The position numbers and the translations under genes were made by a program. From Clostridiales bacterium (lineage in GTDB: Bacteria > Bacillota > Clostridia > Lachnospirales > Lachnospiraceae): 52,238 nucleotides of DNA. Within the stretch, counting starts at the first letter, position 1, and each line of letters starts with the position of its first letter. The stretch spans positions 1-52,238 of the forward strand of contig JAAYPT010000014.1 of the NCBI GenBank assembly GCA_012519695.1, read 5' to 3'. Below the pieces are notes generated by a model. That model saw nothing but the letters and a program-made list of their open reading frames with translations, was not told where the DNA came from and did no database searches. This document shows positions 1 through 6,526 of the stretch, in pieces.

Positions 1-125
1 CTATATGTCACCAAATGAATTCGAACGAGTATATGAAAGAACACACACTGAGGCTGAGCTTCTGGCTGGTTAAAATGGGGAAAATTTTCTCATTTTAACT
101 TGTACTAAATCTTGACATAGAACCA
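1..125 (+). mobile_element. Right end of an IS3-family insertion sequence (partial)
   Basis: Frame 2 encodes the last 23 residues of a transposase: YMSPNEFERVYERTHTEAEL followed by LAG and a TAA stop at 71-73. The YMSPxEFE pattern near the C-terminus is typical of IS3-family (IS150-like) OrfB. Downstream, positions 101-125 read on the opposite strand as TGGTTCTATGTCAAGATTTA, which resembles an IS3-family terminal inverted repeat beginning TGG and ending CCA. The element is cut by the window edge, so its left end, orfA and any target duplication cannot be seen. The boundary at 125 is inferred from the terminal CA rule and from where YdcF-like coding sequence resumes. Confidence 0.6.
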
Positions 126-418
126 TATCTACAGAAGAGAATCTTCAATTTTCTAAGGAGCTTATAAGTGGAAAAAATCCTAAGATTACACTTGTTACAA
201 CGTCATACCATGTTTTTCGAGCATTAATTTTAGCAAGAAAACAAGGAATAAAATGTGTAGGGTTTGGTTCAAAAACAAAATGGTATTTCACTTTGAATGC
301 TCTTATTCGTGAATTTATAGGTTATTTAAGTTTGAATTGGAAGAAGCATGTTTCACGAATTGCTATTGTGACGGTTTTCCTGGCAATATTGATTGTGATG
401 GTTTACAGTAGAGGGTAA
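122..418 (+). pseudogene. YdcF/DUF218 (ElyC-SanA family) protein, C-terminal remnant interrupted by an IS
   Basis: An open frame of 98 codons ends at TAA 416-418, with an in-frame stop (TGA 113-115) just upstream and no start codon or ribosome site. It contains STEENLQFSKEL, VTTSYHVFRALILARKQGI and a GFGSKT.WYF..NALIREFIGY stretch, followed by one membrane segment (IAIVTVFLAILIVMVY). These are the C-terminal hallmarks of YdcF/DUF218 proteins, membrane-associated and often linked to envelope metabolism. The N-terminal half, including the catalytic-like GGG region, is missing and replaced by the IS end. The piece is therefore a non-functional remnant unless the rest lies beyond the IS. Confidence 0.7.
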
Positions 419-467
419 AAGGAGTTAGGTGAAACGGAGATTACCGGGCTCTATAGAGCGAGGGATG

Positions 468-491
468 CTTCTTGAACGAAAGTTCAAGAAG
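468..491 (+). other. Perfect 10-bp hairpin with GAAA tetraloop in degenerate sequence
   Basis: CTTCTTGAAC (468-477) and GTTCAAGAAG (482-491) pair perfectly around a GAAA loop. No T run follows, so it is not a standard terminator. Flanking reading frames look like short remnants, for example an ETEITGLYRARDAS stretch ending at a TGA within the left arm. The rest of 419-561 shows no gene I can support. Confidence 0.4.
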
Positions 492-561
492 ATGGGACTA
501 GAGAAGTGTTAAGTAAATCGGAGGTTGCAGCAAATTTTATATTAGAAAAGCTTCCTGAAAT

Positions 562-720
562 ATGTTAAAGTGGAGAAATGATAAGAGAATCCGCTTTTCA
601 TTCATACCCGAAAAAGAAATGTATCAAAATCCACAAAAACATATCTATGCTTTCTTACGGGGAATCCCTACATTTGCAATTGTTGCGGTAGTGGTAGCCT
701 GGATTGTAAATTTGATTTAA
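562..720 (+). pseudogene. Possible 52-residue single-pass membrane protein or gene remnant
   Basis: ATG at 562 opens a 52-codon frame ending TAA 718-720. It has a charged N-terminus (MLKWRNDKRIRFSFIPEKEM) and a C-terminal hydrophobic segment (IPTFAIVAVVVAWIVNLI). No convincing ribosome-binding site precedes it, and the region upstream is degenerate. It may be the tail of a disrupted gene rather than a functional small protein. Family not recognised. Confidence 0.25.
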
Positions 721-836
721 TTAAAAAAGAAATAAAGGTTAAAATAATAATGGTTTTATGATAAAATAGTTTAAGTAAATAGTAGCTATTCATCGCTTAG
801 GCGTTGTAAAATAAAGAACGGAAAGGATGATTTTTT

Positions 837-881
837 ATGAAGAATACAATTTTGTGTAACTGGAGGATGCACAATAAATAA
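837..881 (+). CDS. Putative 14-residue leader peptide upstream of GNAT gene
   Basis: ATG 837-839 is preceded by GGAAAGGATG at a workable spacing and encodes MKNTILCNWRMHNK before TAA 879-881. It has no recognisable family. Its last codons form one arm (861-868) of an inverted repeat whose other arm can also pair with the ribosome site of the downstream acetyltransferase. That is the layout of leader peptides in translational attenuation (cat/erm type). Function is inferred from position only. Confidence 0.4.
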   Translation: MKNTILCNWRMHNK

Positions 882-904
882 TCCTCCAAATAAAAAATGG
901 AGGA
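861..904 (+). promoter_or_regulatory. Three-segment RNA switch that can sequester the GNAT ribosome site
   Basis: TGGAGGAT (861-868) is complementary to ATCCTCCA (881-888). The latter is also complementary to TGGAGGA (898-904), which contains the Shine-Dalgarno sequence of the gene starting at 912. The two pairings exclude each other. A ribosome on the 837-881 leader ORF would mask one or both upstream segments and so change access to the downstream ribosome site. Confidence 0.45.
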
Positions 905-911
905 CACGATA

Positions 912-1331
912 ATGAAGTTCGTGAAAATTACAACAGAAAATTTTGAAGAATTGAAAAAATTGCAAACAGCGTATAAGGCAGAAATTGGGGAAGATAGTCC
1001 CAAAACAGAAGAATTTCAAAGCCTATATCAGGCAATTGAAACAGAGCAGATATATTTTTATGGATGTATTTGTGAAGAAAGATTAGTAGGATGTTGTTCC
1101 GTATGCGTTACATATTCCACCTTTCAATACGGAAAGGCAGGCGTGTTTGAAGATTTTTACATTGCGCCGGCATACAGACATCAAGGAATTGCAAGACAAT
1201 TGGCTCAGTTTGCATTTCAGACAAGCGGAGTAGGTTCTTTAACCGTGGGATGCGCAGATTGTGACTTAAAGATGTATCAGGCGATTGGATTTGAAATTCC
1301 GCTAGGAAATATGCTTGCATTTGAAAATTAA
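912..1331 (+). CDS. GNAT family N-acetyltransferase
   Basis: A 139-residue single-domain GNAT enzyme that should transfer an acetyl group from acetyl-CoA to an amine; the substrate is unknown. The central beta-strand/motif A region reads VFEDFYIAPAYRHQGIARQL, with an acetyl-CoA pyrophosphate-binding loop (R/QxxGxA type: RHQGIA, about residues 93-98). A late MYQAIGFE segment matches motif B. I chose ATG 912 over the in-frame ATG 897 because GGAGGA at 899-904 is the obvious ribosome site for 912 and lies inside the longer version. It sits behind a candidate leader peptide and RNA switch, so expression may be conditional. A hairpin at 1345-1375 follows the gene. Confidence 0.85.
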   Translation: MKFVKITTENFEELKKLQTAYKAEIGEDSPKTEEFQSLYQAIETEQIYFYGCICEERLVGCCSVCVTYSTFQYGKAGVFEDFYIAPAYRHQGIARQLAQFAFQTSGVGSLTVGCADCDLKMYQAIGFEIPLGNMLAFEN

Positions 1332-1344
1332 GAATGAAAAAGTG

Positions 1345-1375
1345 GCGGTATGTCTATGGAAAATAGATATACCGC
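1345..1375 (+). terminator. Hairpin after GNAT gene (weak terminator candidate)
   Basis: GCGGTAT..TCTAT and ATAGA.TATACCGC form a stem of about 12 bp around a short A-rich loop. The sequence after the stem is TAATTAGATAAAGG rather than a T run, so termination would be weak. It may instead protect the transcript end. Confidence 0.4.
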
Positions 1376-1400
1376 TAATTAGATAAAGGAGAATTTTTAG

Positions 1401-2165
1401 ATGGAAGAGTGGTTTACAGTAGAAAAAATAGATAATGATACATTTGTTATCAGTGAATATAAGCATTGGGAGGAGACACATTGTTATCTTTTATGCGGAA
1501 ATGAAAAAGCTCTTTTAATTGATACTGGATTAGGAGTGTCAAATATTGAAAAAGTCGTAGAAAAATTAACACACCTTCCAATTATAGTAATCACTACGCA
1601 TGTACATTGGGATCACATAGGAGGGCATAAATGTTTTAATAATATAGCAGTTTATGAGGAAGAAAAAGAATGGTTATCAGTCCAGTTTCCGATTCCATTA
1701 CAGGTAGTTAAAAATAATTTAACATGTAAGCCTTGTGAGTTTCCTAAAAATTTTTTGATTGAATCCTATCAGATATATCAGGGAATACCACAGAAAATTG
1801 TACATGATAAAGAGTGCCTAGATTTAGGCGGTAGAGAAGTGGTAGTTATTCATACTCCAGGACATTCCCCAGGGCACTGTTGTTTTTATGAACCGGAAAG
1901 AAAATATCTATACTCGGGCGATTTAATATATAGTGGGTGTTTAGATGCATTTTATCCTACTACAGATCCATATTTATTTTGGCAATCGGTAAAGAGAGTG
2001 CAGTCGTTAGAGGTGACAAGAGTTTTGCCAGGTCATCATAAATTGCAGATTTCAGTGGATATTATTACTAGAATTGAAAAAGCATTCGAAAAATTAGAGA
2101 GGGAAGGAAAGCTTAAGCAAGGAAATGGAATATATGAGTTTGAAGATTTTCAGATTCATATCTAG
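1401..2165 (+). CDS. MBL-fold metallo-hydrolase
   Basis: A 254-residue cytoplasmic metallo-beta-lactamase-fold protein. Metal-ligand motifs are present in the expected order: THVHWDHIGG (HxHxDH, about residue 66), HTPGHSPGH (about 151), SGDLIYSG (about 173) and a late LPGHH (about 210). These define a dinuclear zinc or iron site, so it should be a hydrolase of the glyoxalase II/lactonase-like branch. The substrate cannot be told from sequence. It starts at ATG 1401 after AAAGGAGAATTTTTAG. It is full length with no oddities, and stands between two acetyltransferase genes with no visible functional tie. Confidence 0.88.
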   Translation: MEEWFTVEKIDNDTFVISEYKHWEETHCYLLCGNEKALLIDTGLGVSNIEKVVEKLTHLPIIVITTHVHWDHIGGHKCFNNIAVYEEEKEWLSVQFPIPLQVVKNNLTCKPCEFPKNFLIESYQIYQGIPQKIVHDKECLDLGGREVVVIHTPGHSPGHCCFYEPERKYLYSGDLIYSGCLDAFYPTTDPYLFWQSVKRVQSLEVTRVLPGHHKLQISVDIITRIEKAFEKLEREGKLKQGNGIYEFEDFQIHI

Positions 2166-2249
2166 AATATAAAATCAACATAGCAAACTTTTGCAACATA
2201 TGATAAGATTATTTGTTAGAAAAGGATTTAGCAGAAAGAAGGAAAACAA

Positions 2250-2746
2250 ATGGATGAAAATATTATAATTCGAAAATATCAATCCAAGGATATCGGAAAA
2301 ATGGTAGACATCTGGAATGAAGTGGTAGAAGAAGGAGTGCTTTTCCGCAGGAGGATTATTTGGATGAGATTTTAGGAAAAGAATTTTTCGCAAATCAAAC
2401 CTATTGTGCAGTTGCAGAAGAGGTGGAAACCGGAAATGTTTTAGGATTGTATATTCTTCATTCCAATAATATCGGAAGATGCGGACATATTGGAAATGCC
2501 AGCTACGCGGTAGCTTCTGCCAGCAGAAGACTTTATATTGGAGAAAAGCTGGTAAAAGATTGTATTTTACAAGCAGGAAAAAACGGATTCAAGATTCTTC
2601 AGTTTAACGCAGTTGTGGCAAGTAACATTCATGCAAGACATTTATATGAACGTTTAGGATTTCAGTATTTGGGTACAATACCGAAGGGATTTCTGTTAAA
2701 GAATGGAAAATACGAAGATATTTGTCTGTATTATTTAGAAGTATAA
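2250..2746 (+). pseudogene. GNAT family N-acetyltransferase, interrupted by a 1-nt frameshift
   Basis: ATG 2250 follows AGAAAGAAGGAAAAC and encodes MDENIIIRKYQSKDIGKM.DIWNEVVEEGV, a normal GNAT N-terminus. At about 2341-2347 the frame breaks: the original frame runs to a TAG near 2375, while the GNAT sequence continues one frame over as FPQEDYLDEILGKEFF to TAA 2746. Adding one base in the GTGCTTTTCC stretch (for example T4 to T5) restores a continuous protein of about 165 residues. The remainder is intact, with the acetyl-CoA region around YAVASASRRLYIGEKLV and a C-terminal LYERLGF motif. It is either a recent inactivation or a base-call error; translation from the internal ATG 2360 would give only a truncated domain. 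Confidence 0.75.
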
Positions 2747-2767
2747 CAAGGAGGACGAAACTAAAAA

Positions 2768-3316
2768 ATGAAATTAATCAATGGCGTAACAGAAATATAT
2801 TTACCCAAAATAGAGCAATTATATGAGGAGGCATTTCCGGAAGAAGAGAAAAAGCCTTTTTCTATGATACTTGAAAGAGAAGCAAAAAATACGGTAGAAG
2901 TGCTTGCAGCTATTTCAGAGGATAGTGCTAAAGAACCGGAAGCATTTAGAGGAGAGGCGATTACGGCAAAATACGAAGATATGGTATTGTTAGATTATTT
3001 TGCCATTGATGCAGAATGTCGTGGAAAAGGAAATGGTTCTAAAACATTAAAAGCACTTCAAGAGCGTTATGGAAAGCAACGTTTTTTCTTAGAAATTGAA
3101 CGAACCGGAGTACCGGCACCAAACGCGGAAGACAGAAAAAGAAGAAAGAAGTTTTATCTGTCTAATGGAATGAAGCAAATGGACTATTATGTGGAAGTAC
3201 GAGGTGTAGAAATGGAAGTGCTGACATATAACTGTGAGATTACATACGAAGAATATCGCGCCTTGTATCGAAATGTATATGGAAAAGAAATTGAAGATAC
3301 CATCAAGAAAATATAA
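2768..3316 (+). CDS. GNAT family N-acetyltransferase
   Basis: A 182-residue acetyltransferase-fold protein. The core strand and acetyl-CoA loop read LLDYFAIDAECRGKGNGSKTL (RGKGNG, about residues 90-95). A later RRKKFYLSNGMKQMDYY matches the terminal GNAT motif around the acceptor site. The N-terminal VTEIYLPKIEQLYEEAFPEEEK resembles the first helix of acetyltransferases annotated as acting on small molecules, but the substrate is not deducible. The start is ATG 2768 behind an AAGGAGGACG site. The gene lies 21 nt after the frameshifted GNAT and 21 nt before the SseB-like gene, so the genes are probably co-transcribed. Confidence 0.82.
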   Translation: MKLINGVTEIYLPKIEQLYEEAFPEEEKKPFSMILEREAKNTVEVLAAISEDSAKEPEAFRGEAITAKYEDMVLLDYFAIDAECRGKGNGSKTLKALQERYGKQRFFLEIERTGVPAPNAEDRKRRKKFYLSNGMKQMDYYVEVRGVEMEVLTYNCEITYEEYRALYRNVYGKEIEDTIKKI

Positions 3317-3337
3317 AAACGTAGGAGAGTAGAGAAA

Positions 3338-4618
3338 ATGGCTATATTTGACAAGATAAGAAATATTGGAAAAAGTGAGAAAGAAGAAAAAGAGGAACAA
3401 AGGAACGTAGAGCAGCAGTCTGCTGCCTGTGCAAATGATGGAAGAAAGTTCACCTATATGGTGGAAGACATATTTCAATTAAAAGACCAGCAGGGAATTG
3501 TTGTGGTAGGAACCATTCATGGAACAATTTGTGAAGGTGACGCAGCATATATTATGTGTCCGGGAAATGCAATTACGCTTACCGAGGTAAGCGGATTGGA
3601 ATTAAAACCACAGGGCAAGGTAAAAGAAGCTTCCAATCAGCCGGTTGCTATATGGTTAAAGGATATAAAAGATAAGAGCCAAATTGCAAGATTTTCAGTA
3701 CTTACCAGTATAAGACCACAGACAGTAGTAGATGTAGATACTGCGGTAGAAAATCCATATGTTTTAGGATTAGCAAGAGAATATGGAAGATTCTATAAGG
3801 AACCGGAGTATATTAATCTATTGGTTTATCAGATTGCACATGGACATTATATTACACCGGTATACATGAATAAAGAACCCCAAAAACAGGAAAATGGAAC
3901 CTGTGTTATGGGGGAAGGAACTACCATGGGATTTTTATCCTTAAAACATCCACAGGATGCAACAAAAGATGTTTTTCCGGTATTTACCGATTGGGAAGAA
4001 TTGCGCAAATGGAAGAATGTGTTTTCCAAGGAACATCCGCCGAAAACAGTCATTTTGCGTTTTCCGGACTGCGTAGCATTTGTGTTGAAAAACAGTGCGG
4101 GAATGGTATTGAATCCATTTGGAACGGCACCGGTATTTTTACCAATAGATTTGATAAAAAACATTGTCAATACAGAAGGGTATCAGGCGGAATTTGGTTC
4201 CAAACAAAACTCCAATGTAAAAGAAGTGAAAGCCAAGAAAGACACTAAGGTTATGGTGGGACTTCCAAGAGACACAAAGGAAGTTACATTGATAAAAGAT
4301 GCAATGCTTACTTATGCAAAACATCAGGAACAAATCAAACGGATAGATTTTTTACTTAAGATTGAAGAAAATAATGAGAGAGCATATCTTTGTGTGGTAG
4401 ATTGCCCGGAAGAAAACTCGAAAAAGATTTTTGAGGAAATACACAATGCAATAAAACCATTTGCAAACGAAGTGAAAATCATTGATTTTATGACCTACCA
4501 GCGAGCAGAATTTGTAAGAGATATTTTAGAAAAAAATCCACCGGTGTACCAGAAGCAGACAATTCAGGACAGAATCTTAACAGCCTCCTATGATATGATG
4601 AAAGTAATCATGACATAG
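3338..4618 (+). CDS. SseB-family protein with N-terminal beta-barrel-like domain
   Basis: A 426-residue cytoplasmic protein of three parts. Residues about 36-115 (FTYMVEDIFQLKDQQGIVVV to VAIWLKDI) resemble an EF-Tu domain-2-like beta barrel. Residues about 150-300 fit the SseB N-terminal domain (LLVYQIAHGHYITPVYM, PVFTDWEELRKW, GMVLNPFG, FLPIDLI). Residues about 308-410 fit the SseB C-terminal domain (VMVGLPRDTKEVTLIKDAML, LCVVDCPEEN). SseB was named for enhanced serine sensitivity in E. coli, and its biochemical role is unknown. A lysine/glutamate-rich linker follows the N-terminus. Its last codons duplicate the first codons of the next gene 15 nt away, suggesting a local duplication; the two genes appear to be one operon. 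Confidence 0.75.
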   Translation: MAIFDKIRNIGKSEKEEKEEQRNVEQQSAACANDGRKFTYMVEDIFQLKDQQGIVVVGTIHGTICEGDAAYIMCPGNAITLTEVSGLELKPQGKVKEASNQPVAIWLKDIKDKSQIARFSVLTSIRPQTVVDVDTAVENPYVLGLAREYGRFYKEPEYINLLVYQIAHGHYITPVYMNKEPQKQENGTCVMGEGTTMGFLSLKHPQDATKDVFPVFTDWEELRKWKNVFSKEHPPKTVILRFPDCVAFVLKNSAGMVLNPFGTAPVFLPIDLIKNIVNTEGYQAEFGSKQNSNVKEVKAKKDTKVMVGLPRDTKEVTLIKDAMLTYAKHQEQIKRIDFLLKIEENNERAYLCVVDCPEENSKKIFEEIHNAIKPFANEVKIIDFMTYQRAEFVRDILEKNPPVYQKQTIQDRILTASYDMMKVIMT

Positions 4619-4633
4619 GAGGATTATTTTAAA

Positions 4634-5539
4634 ATGAAAGTAATTATGACAATGATACAAGGATTTTGTATGTCCCTGGCAGATAGTGTACCGGGAGTTT
4701 CCGGTGGAACGATTGCTTTTATCATGGGATTTTATGACCAGTTTATAGGTTCTTTGGATGCGATGGTAAGTGGAAATAAAGAACAGAAAAAGAAGGCAGC
4801 TGTTTTTCTGGTGAGGTTAATGTGTGGATGGGGAATCGGTTTTTGCATGTCTGTGTTAGTAATCGGAAACCTGTTTCATACTTATATTTATCAACTGTGT
4901 TCACTGTTTATGGGGCTCACTATATTTTCTCTTCCTATTATTTTTCGAGAGGAAAAAGAGAGTATCATAGGGCATTATAAAAATGTCATATTTGCGCTTA
5001 TTGGAGTTGGTGTGGTTGTAGCCATTACTTATTCAAATCAGCATATCGGTGCAGGAAGTTCCGTAGATATTTCAGCGTTAAGCTGGAAAAACGGAATTTA
5101 TCTTTTCGTGGTAGCAATGATTGCTATATCAGCCATGGTACTGCCGGGAATTTCCGGCTCTACTCTATTGTTGATTTTTGGATTGTATGTGCCGATTATT
5201 AGTGGCATTAAAGAATTTTTGCATTTTAACTTTCAGTACGTCCCGGCATTGTTTGTATTTGGATGCGGTGTGATTGTAGGAATTTTATCGGTAATTAAAC
5301 TGGTAAAACTAGGATTAGAGAGACATCGTTCTGCTATGATATATTTTATCCTGGGGTTGATGTTTGGTTCCTTATATGCGATTGTGATGGGACCCACTAC
5401 ACTGGATGTACCACAAGAAGCAATGGGAGTGAAGACATTCCATGTTGTATTTTTCTTATTTGGCGGAGTCATCTTATTTGCCCTGGAAAAGTTAAAACAT
5501 ATTGCAGAACGAACAACAGAGGTTTGTGTTACAGAGTAA
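4634..5539 (+). CDS. DUF368 family membrane protein (PopT-type undecaprenyl-phosphate translocase)
   Basis: A 301-residue polytopic membrane protein with about eight hydrophobic segments. It has the DUF368 hallmark repeats: SLADSVPGVSGGTIAFIMGF near residue 14 and the internal homologue LPGISGSTLLLIFGLYVPII near residue 175. DUF368 proteins (PopT) have been reported to return undecaprenyl phosphate across the membrane for reuse in wall synthesis; assigning that role here is by family. ATG 4634 follows TAGGAGGATTATTTTAAA. It lies directly after the SseB-like gene and ends at a bidirectional hairpin shared with the converging CYTH gene. Confidence 0.85.
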   Translation: MKVIMTMIQGFCMSLADSVPGVSGGTIAFIMGFYDQFIGSLDAMVSGNKEQKKKAAVFLVRLMCGWGIGFCMSVLVIGNLFHTYIYQLCSLFMGLTIFSLPIIFREEKESIIGHYKNVIFALIGVGVVVAITYSNQHIGAGSSVDISALSWKNGIYLFVVAMIAISAMVLPGISGSTLLLIFGLYVPIISGIKEFLHFNFQYVPALFVFGCGVIVGILSVIKLVKLGLERHRSAMIYFILGLMFGSLYAIVMGPTTLDVPQEAMGVKTFHVVFFLFGGVILFALEKLKHIAERTTEVCVTE

Positions 5540-5541
5540 AA

Positions 5542-5585
5542 AGTACCCTGACCGGAATTTATAATTTTTTCCGGCTCAGGGTACT
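5542..5585. terminator. Bidirectional terminator between convergent genes
   Basis: AGTACCCTGA.CCGG and CCGG.TCAGGGTACT form a strong stem. On the minus strand the stem is followed by a T run (AAAAA at 5538-5542 on +). The hairpin overlaps the last codons of the minus-strand CYTH gene, whose TAA is at 5559-5561, so the loop itself is coding. Confidence 0.75.
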
Positions 5586-6008
5586 ATTATGATATTCAGA
5601 AGAATAAGTGACATCCTTTCCAAACCATTCCGGTGGAATAAATGCATTGGCGGCTTCTTCGGAATCAAACTCTACTTCCGCAAGATATAGCGGGGCAAGC
5701 TCTCTTTCAAAAACATCCAGTTCAATGGTGAGATTTTCCGGAAGTGGAATGAGATATCGTTTTTTTGAAATTAAAATGCCGTCAATTTTAGGCAATAGGT
5801 GTTCGTAAGCCTCTTTGGTTAATGGCAGATTATATTCTTCCCGTACCATAAGCCCCTTGGATTTGTAGGTAAGATAGTAATCATCATTTTCACGGCGAAT
5901 GCGAACCACAGGTTCTGTGCAAAGGTATCCCTGTTCTAACTGATGATAGGGATAGTCTGAGAGATTTTCCGGTAAAGTATCAATTAAAAATTTACGCTCG
6001 ATTTCCAT
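5559..6008 (-). CDS. CYTH domain-containing protein (triphosphatase-like)
   Basis: A 149-residue CYTH-domain (triphosphate tunnel metalloenzyme) protein. The signature MEIERKFL lies at the N-terminus, followed by basic and acidic strands lining the tunnel: VVRIRREN, YYLTYKSKG, REEYNLPL, KKRYLIPL, IELDVFERE and AEVEFDSEE. Members hydrolyse inorganic tripolyphosphate or other triphosphates; some are adenylate cyclases. The short single-domain form here fits a tripolyphosphatase-like role, not proven. The start is ATG at 6006-6008 with GGAG seven bases upstream. It stands alone on the minus strand, converging on the DUF368 gene, and a bidirectional terminator separates it from the spore-protein gene. 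Confidence 0.85.
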   Translation of the reverse strand: MEIERKFLIDTLPENLSDYPYHQLEQGYLCTEPVVRIRRENDDYYLTYKSKGLMVREEYNLPLTKEAYEHLLPKIDGILISKKRYLIPLPENLTIELDVFERELAPLYLAEVEFDSEEAANAFIPPEWFGKDVTYSSEYHNSTLSRKKL

Positions 6009-6072
6009 ATGTATGCTCCTTTGAAAAGTGATAATACCATTATAAAAAAGTAGAAGAAAAAAGTAAACATAA

Positions 6073-6102
6073 AAGAAGCAAGTCTATAAAGACCTGCTTC
6101 TT
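6073..6102. terminator. Bidirectional rho-independent terminator
   Basis: AGAAGCA.GTCT pairs with AGAC.TGCTTCT around ATAA, flanked by an A run on one side and TTTT on the other. It lies downstream of the minus-strand spore-protein gene and upstream of the CYTH gene, so it most likely ends the spore-protein transcript. Confidence 0.75.
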
Positions 6103-6135
6103 TTATGCATTAAGCTTTTTTATGCGTTCTGCCGC

Positions 6136-6363
6136 TTACTGCTGTCCACCGGACATCTGCTGTTCCTGTTTCATGATCATTTTTTTAACCATTTCTCCAC
6201 CGATAGAACCAGCCTGAGCAGAAGTTAAGTCTCCATTGTAACCTTCCTTTAAAGGTACTCCAATTTCAGATGCAACTTCCTGTTTGAAACGATTCATCGC
6301 TTCCTTTGCCTGTGGTACTGCCATTTTACTTGTGTTAGAACCAGAGTTATTAGATCCGCTCAT
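6136..6363 (-). CDS. Alpha/beta-type small acid-soluble spore protein
   Basis: A 75-residue DNA-binding spore-coat-core protein. It contains the conserved family blocks KEAMNRFKQEVASEIGVPL and GYNGDLTSAQAGSIGGEMVK, including the GPR-protease-like site region (EIGV). These proteins saturate spore DNA to protect it from UV and heat and are degraded at germination. ATG at 6361-6363 is chosen over an upstream in-frame TTG because GGAGGTG lies seven bases before it. An asparagine/serine/glycine-rich head (MSGSNNSGSNTSKM) and glutamine-rich tail are typical. Expression under forespore sigma G is expected from the family; I did not identify a sigma G promoter. It shows that the organism sporulates or descends from a sporulator. 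Confidence 0.93.
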   Translation of the reverse strand: MSGSNNSGSNTSKMAVPQAKEAMNRFKQEVASEIGVPLKEGYNGDLTSAQAGSIGGEMVKKMIMKQEQQMSGGQQ

Positions 6364-6400
6364 GTGATACACCTCCAAATTTTTCTTTTTGTTTTGATAA

Positions 6401-6441
6401 GGGCATCATTCTGAATCGGTTCATTCCGAAGAATGATGTCC
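6401..6441. terminator. Long inverted repeat between araC-type gene and spore-protein gene
   Basis: GGGCATCATTCT (6401-6412) pairs with AGAATGATGTCC (6430-6441) with one G-T pair; the loop also contains GAATC/GGTTC complementarity. Read on + it is followed by TTTTC; on - by CCTTATCAAAAC. It probably separates the two minus-strand transcripts, although the T run in the minus direction is poor. Confidence 0.5.
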
Positions 6442-6526
6442 TTTTCAAAATGTTGTCGCTTATCATGGTGTTATTATTTGCAAAGAAAAGAAAAATATAA
6501 TGGCAATTTTTATGAATTTTGGAAAA

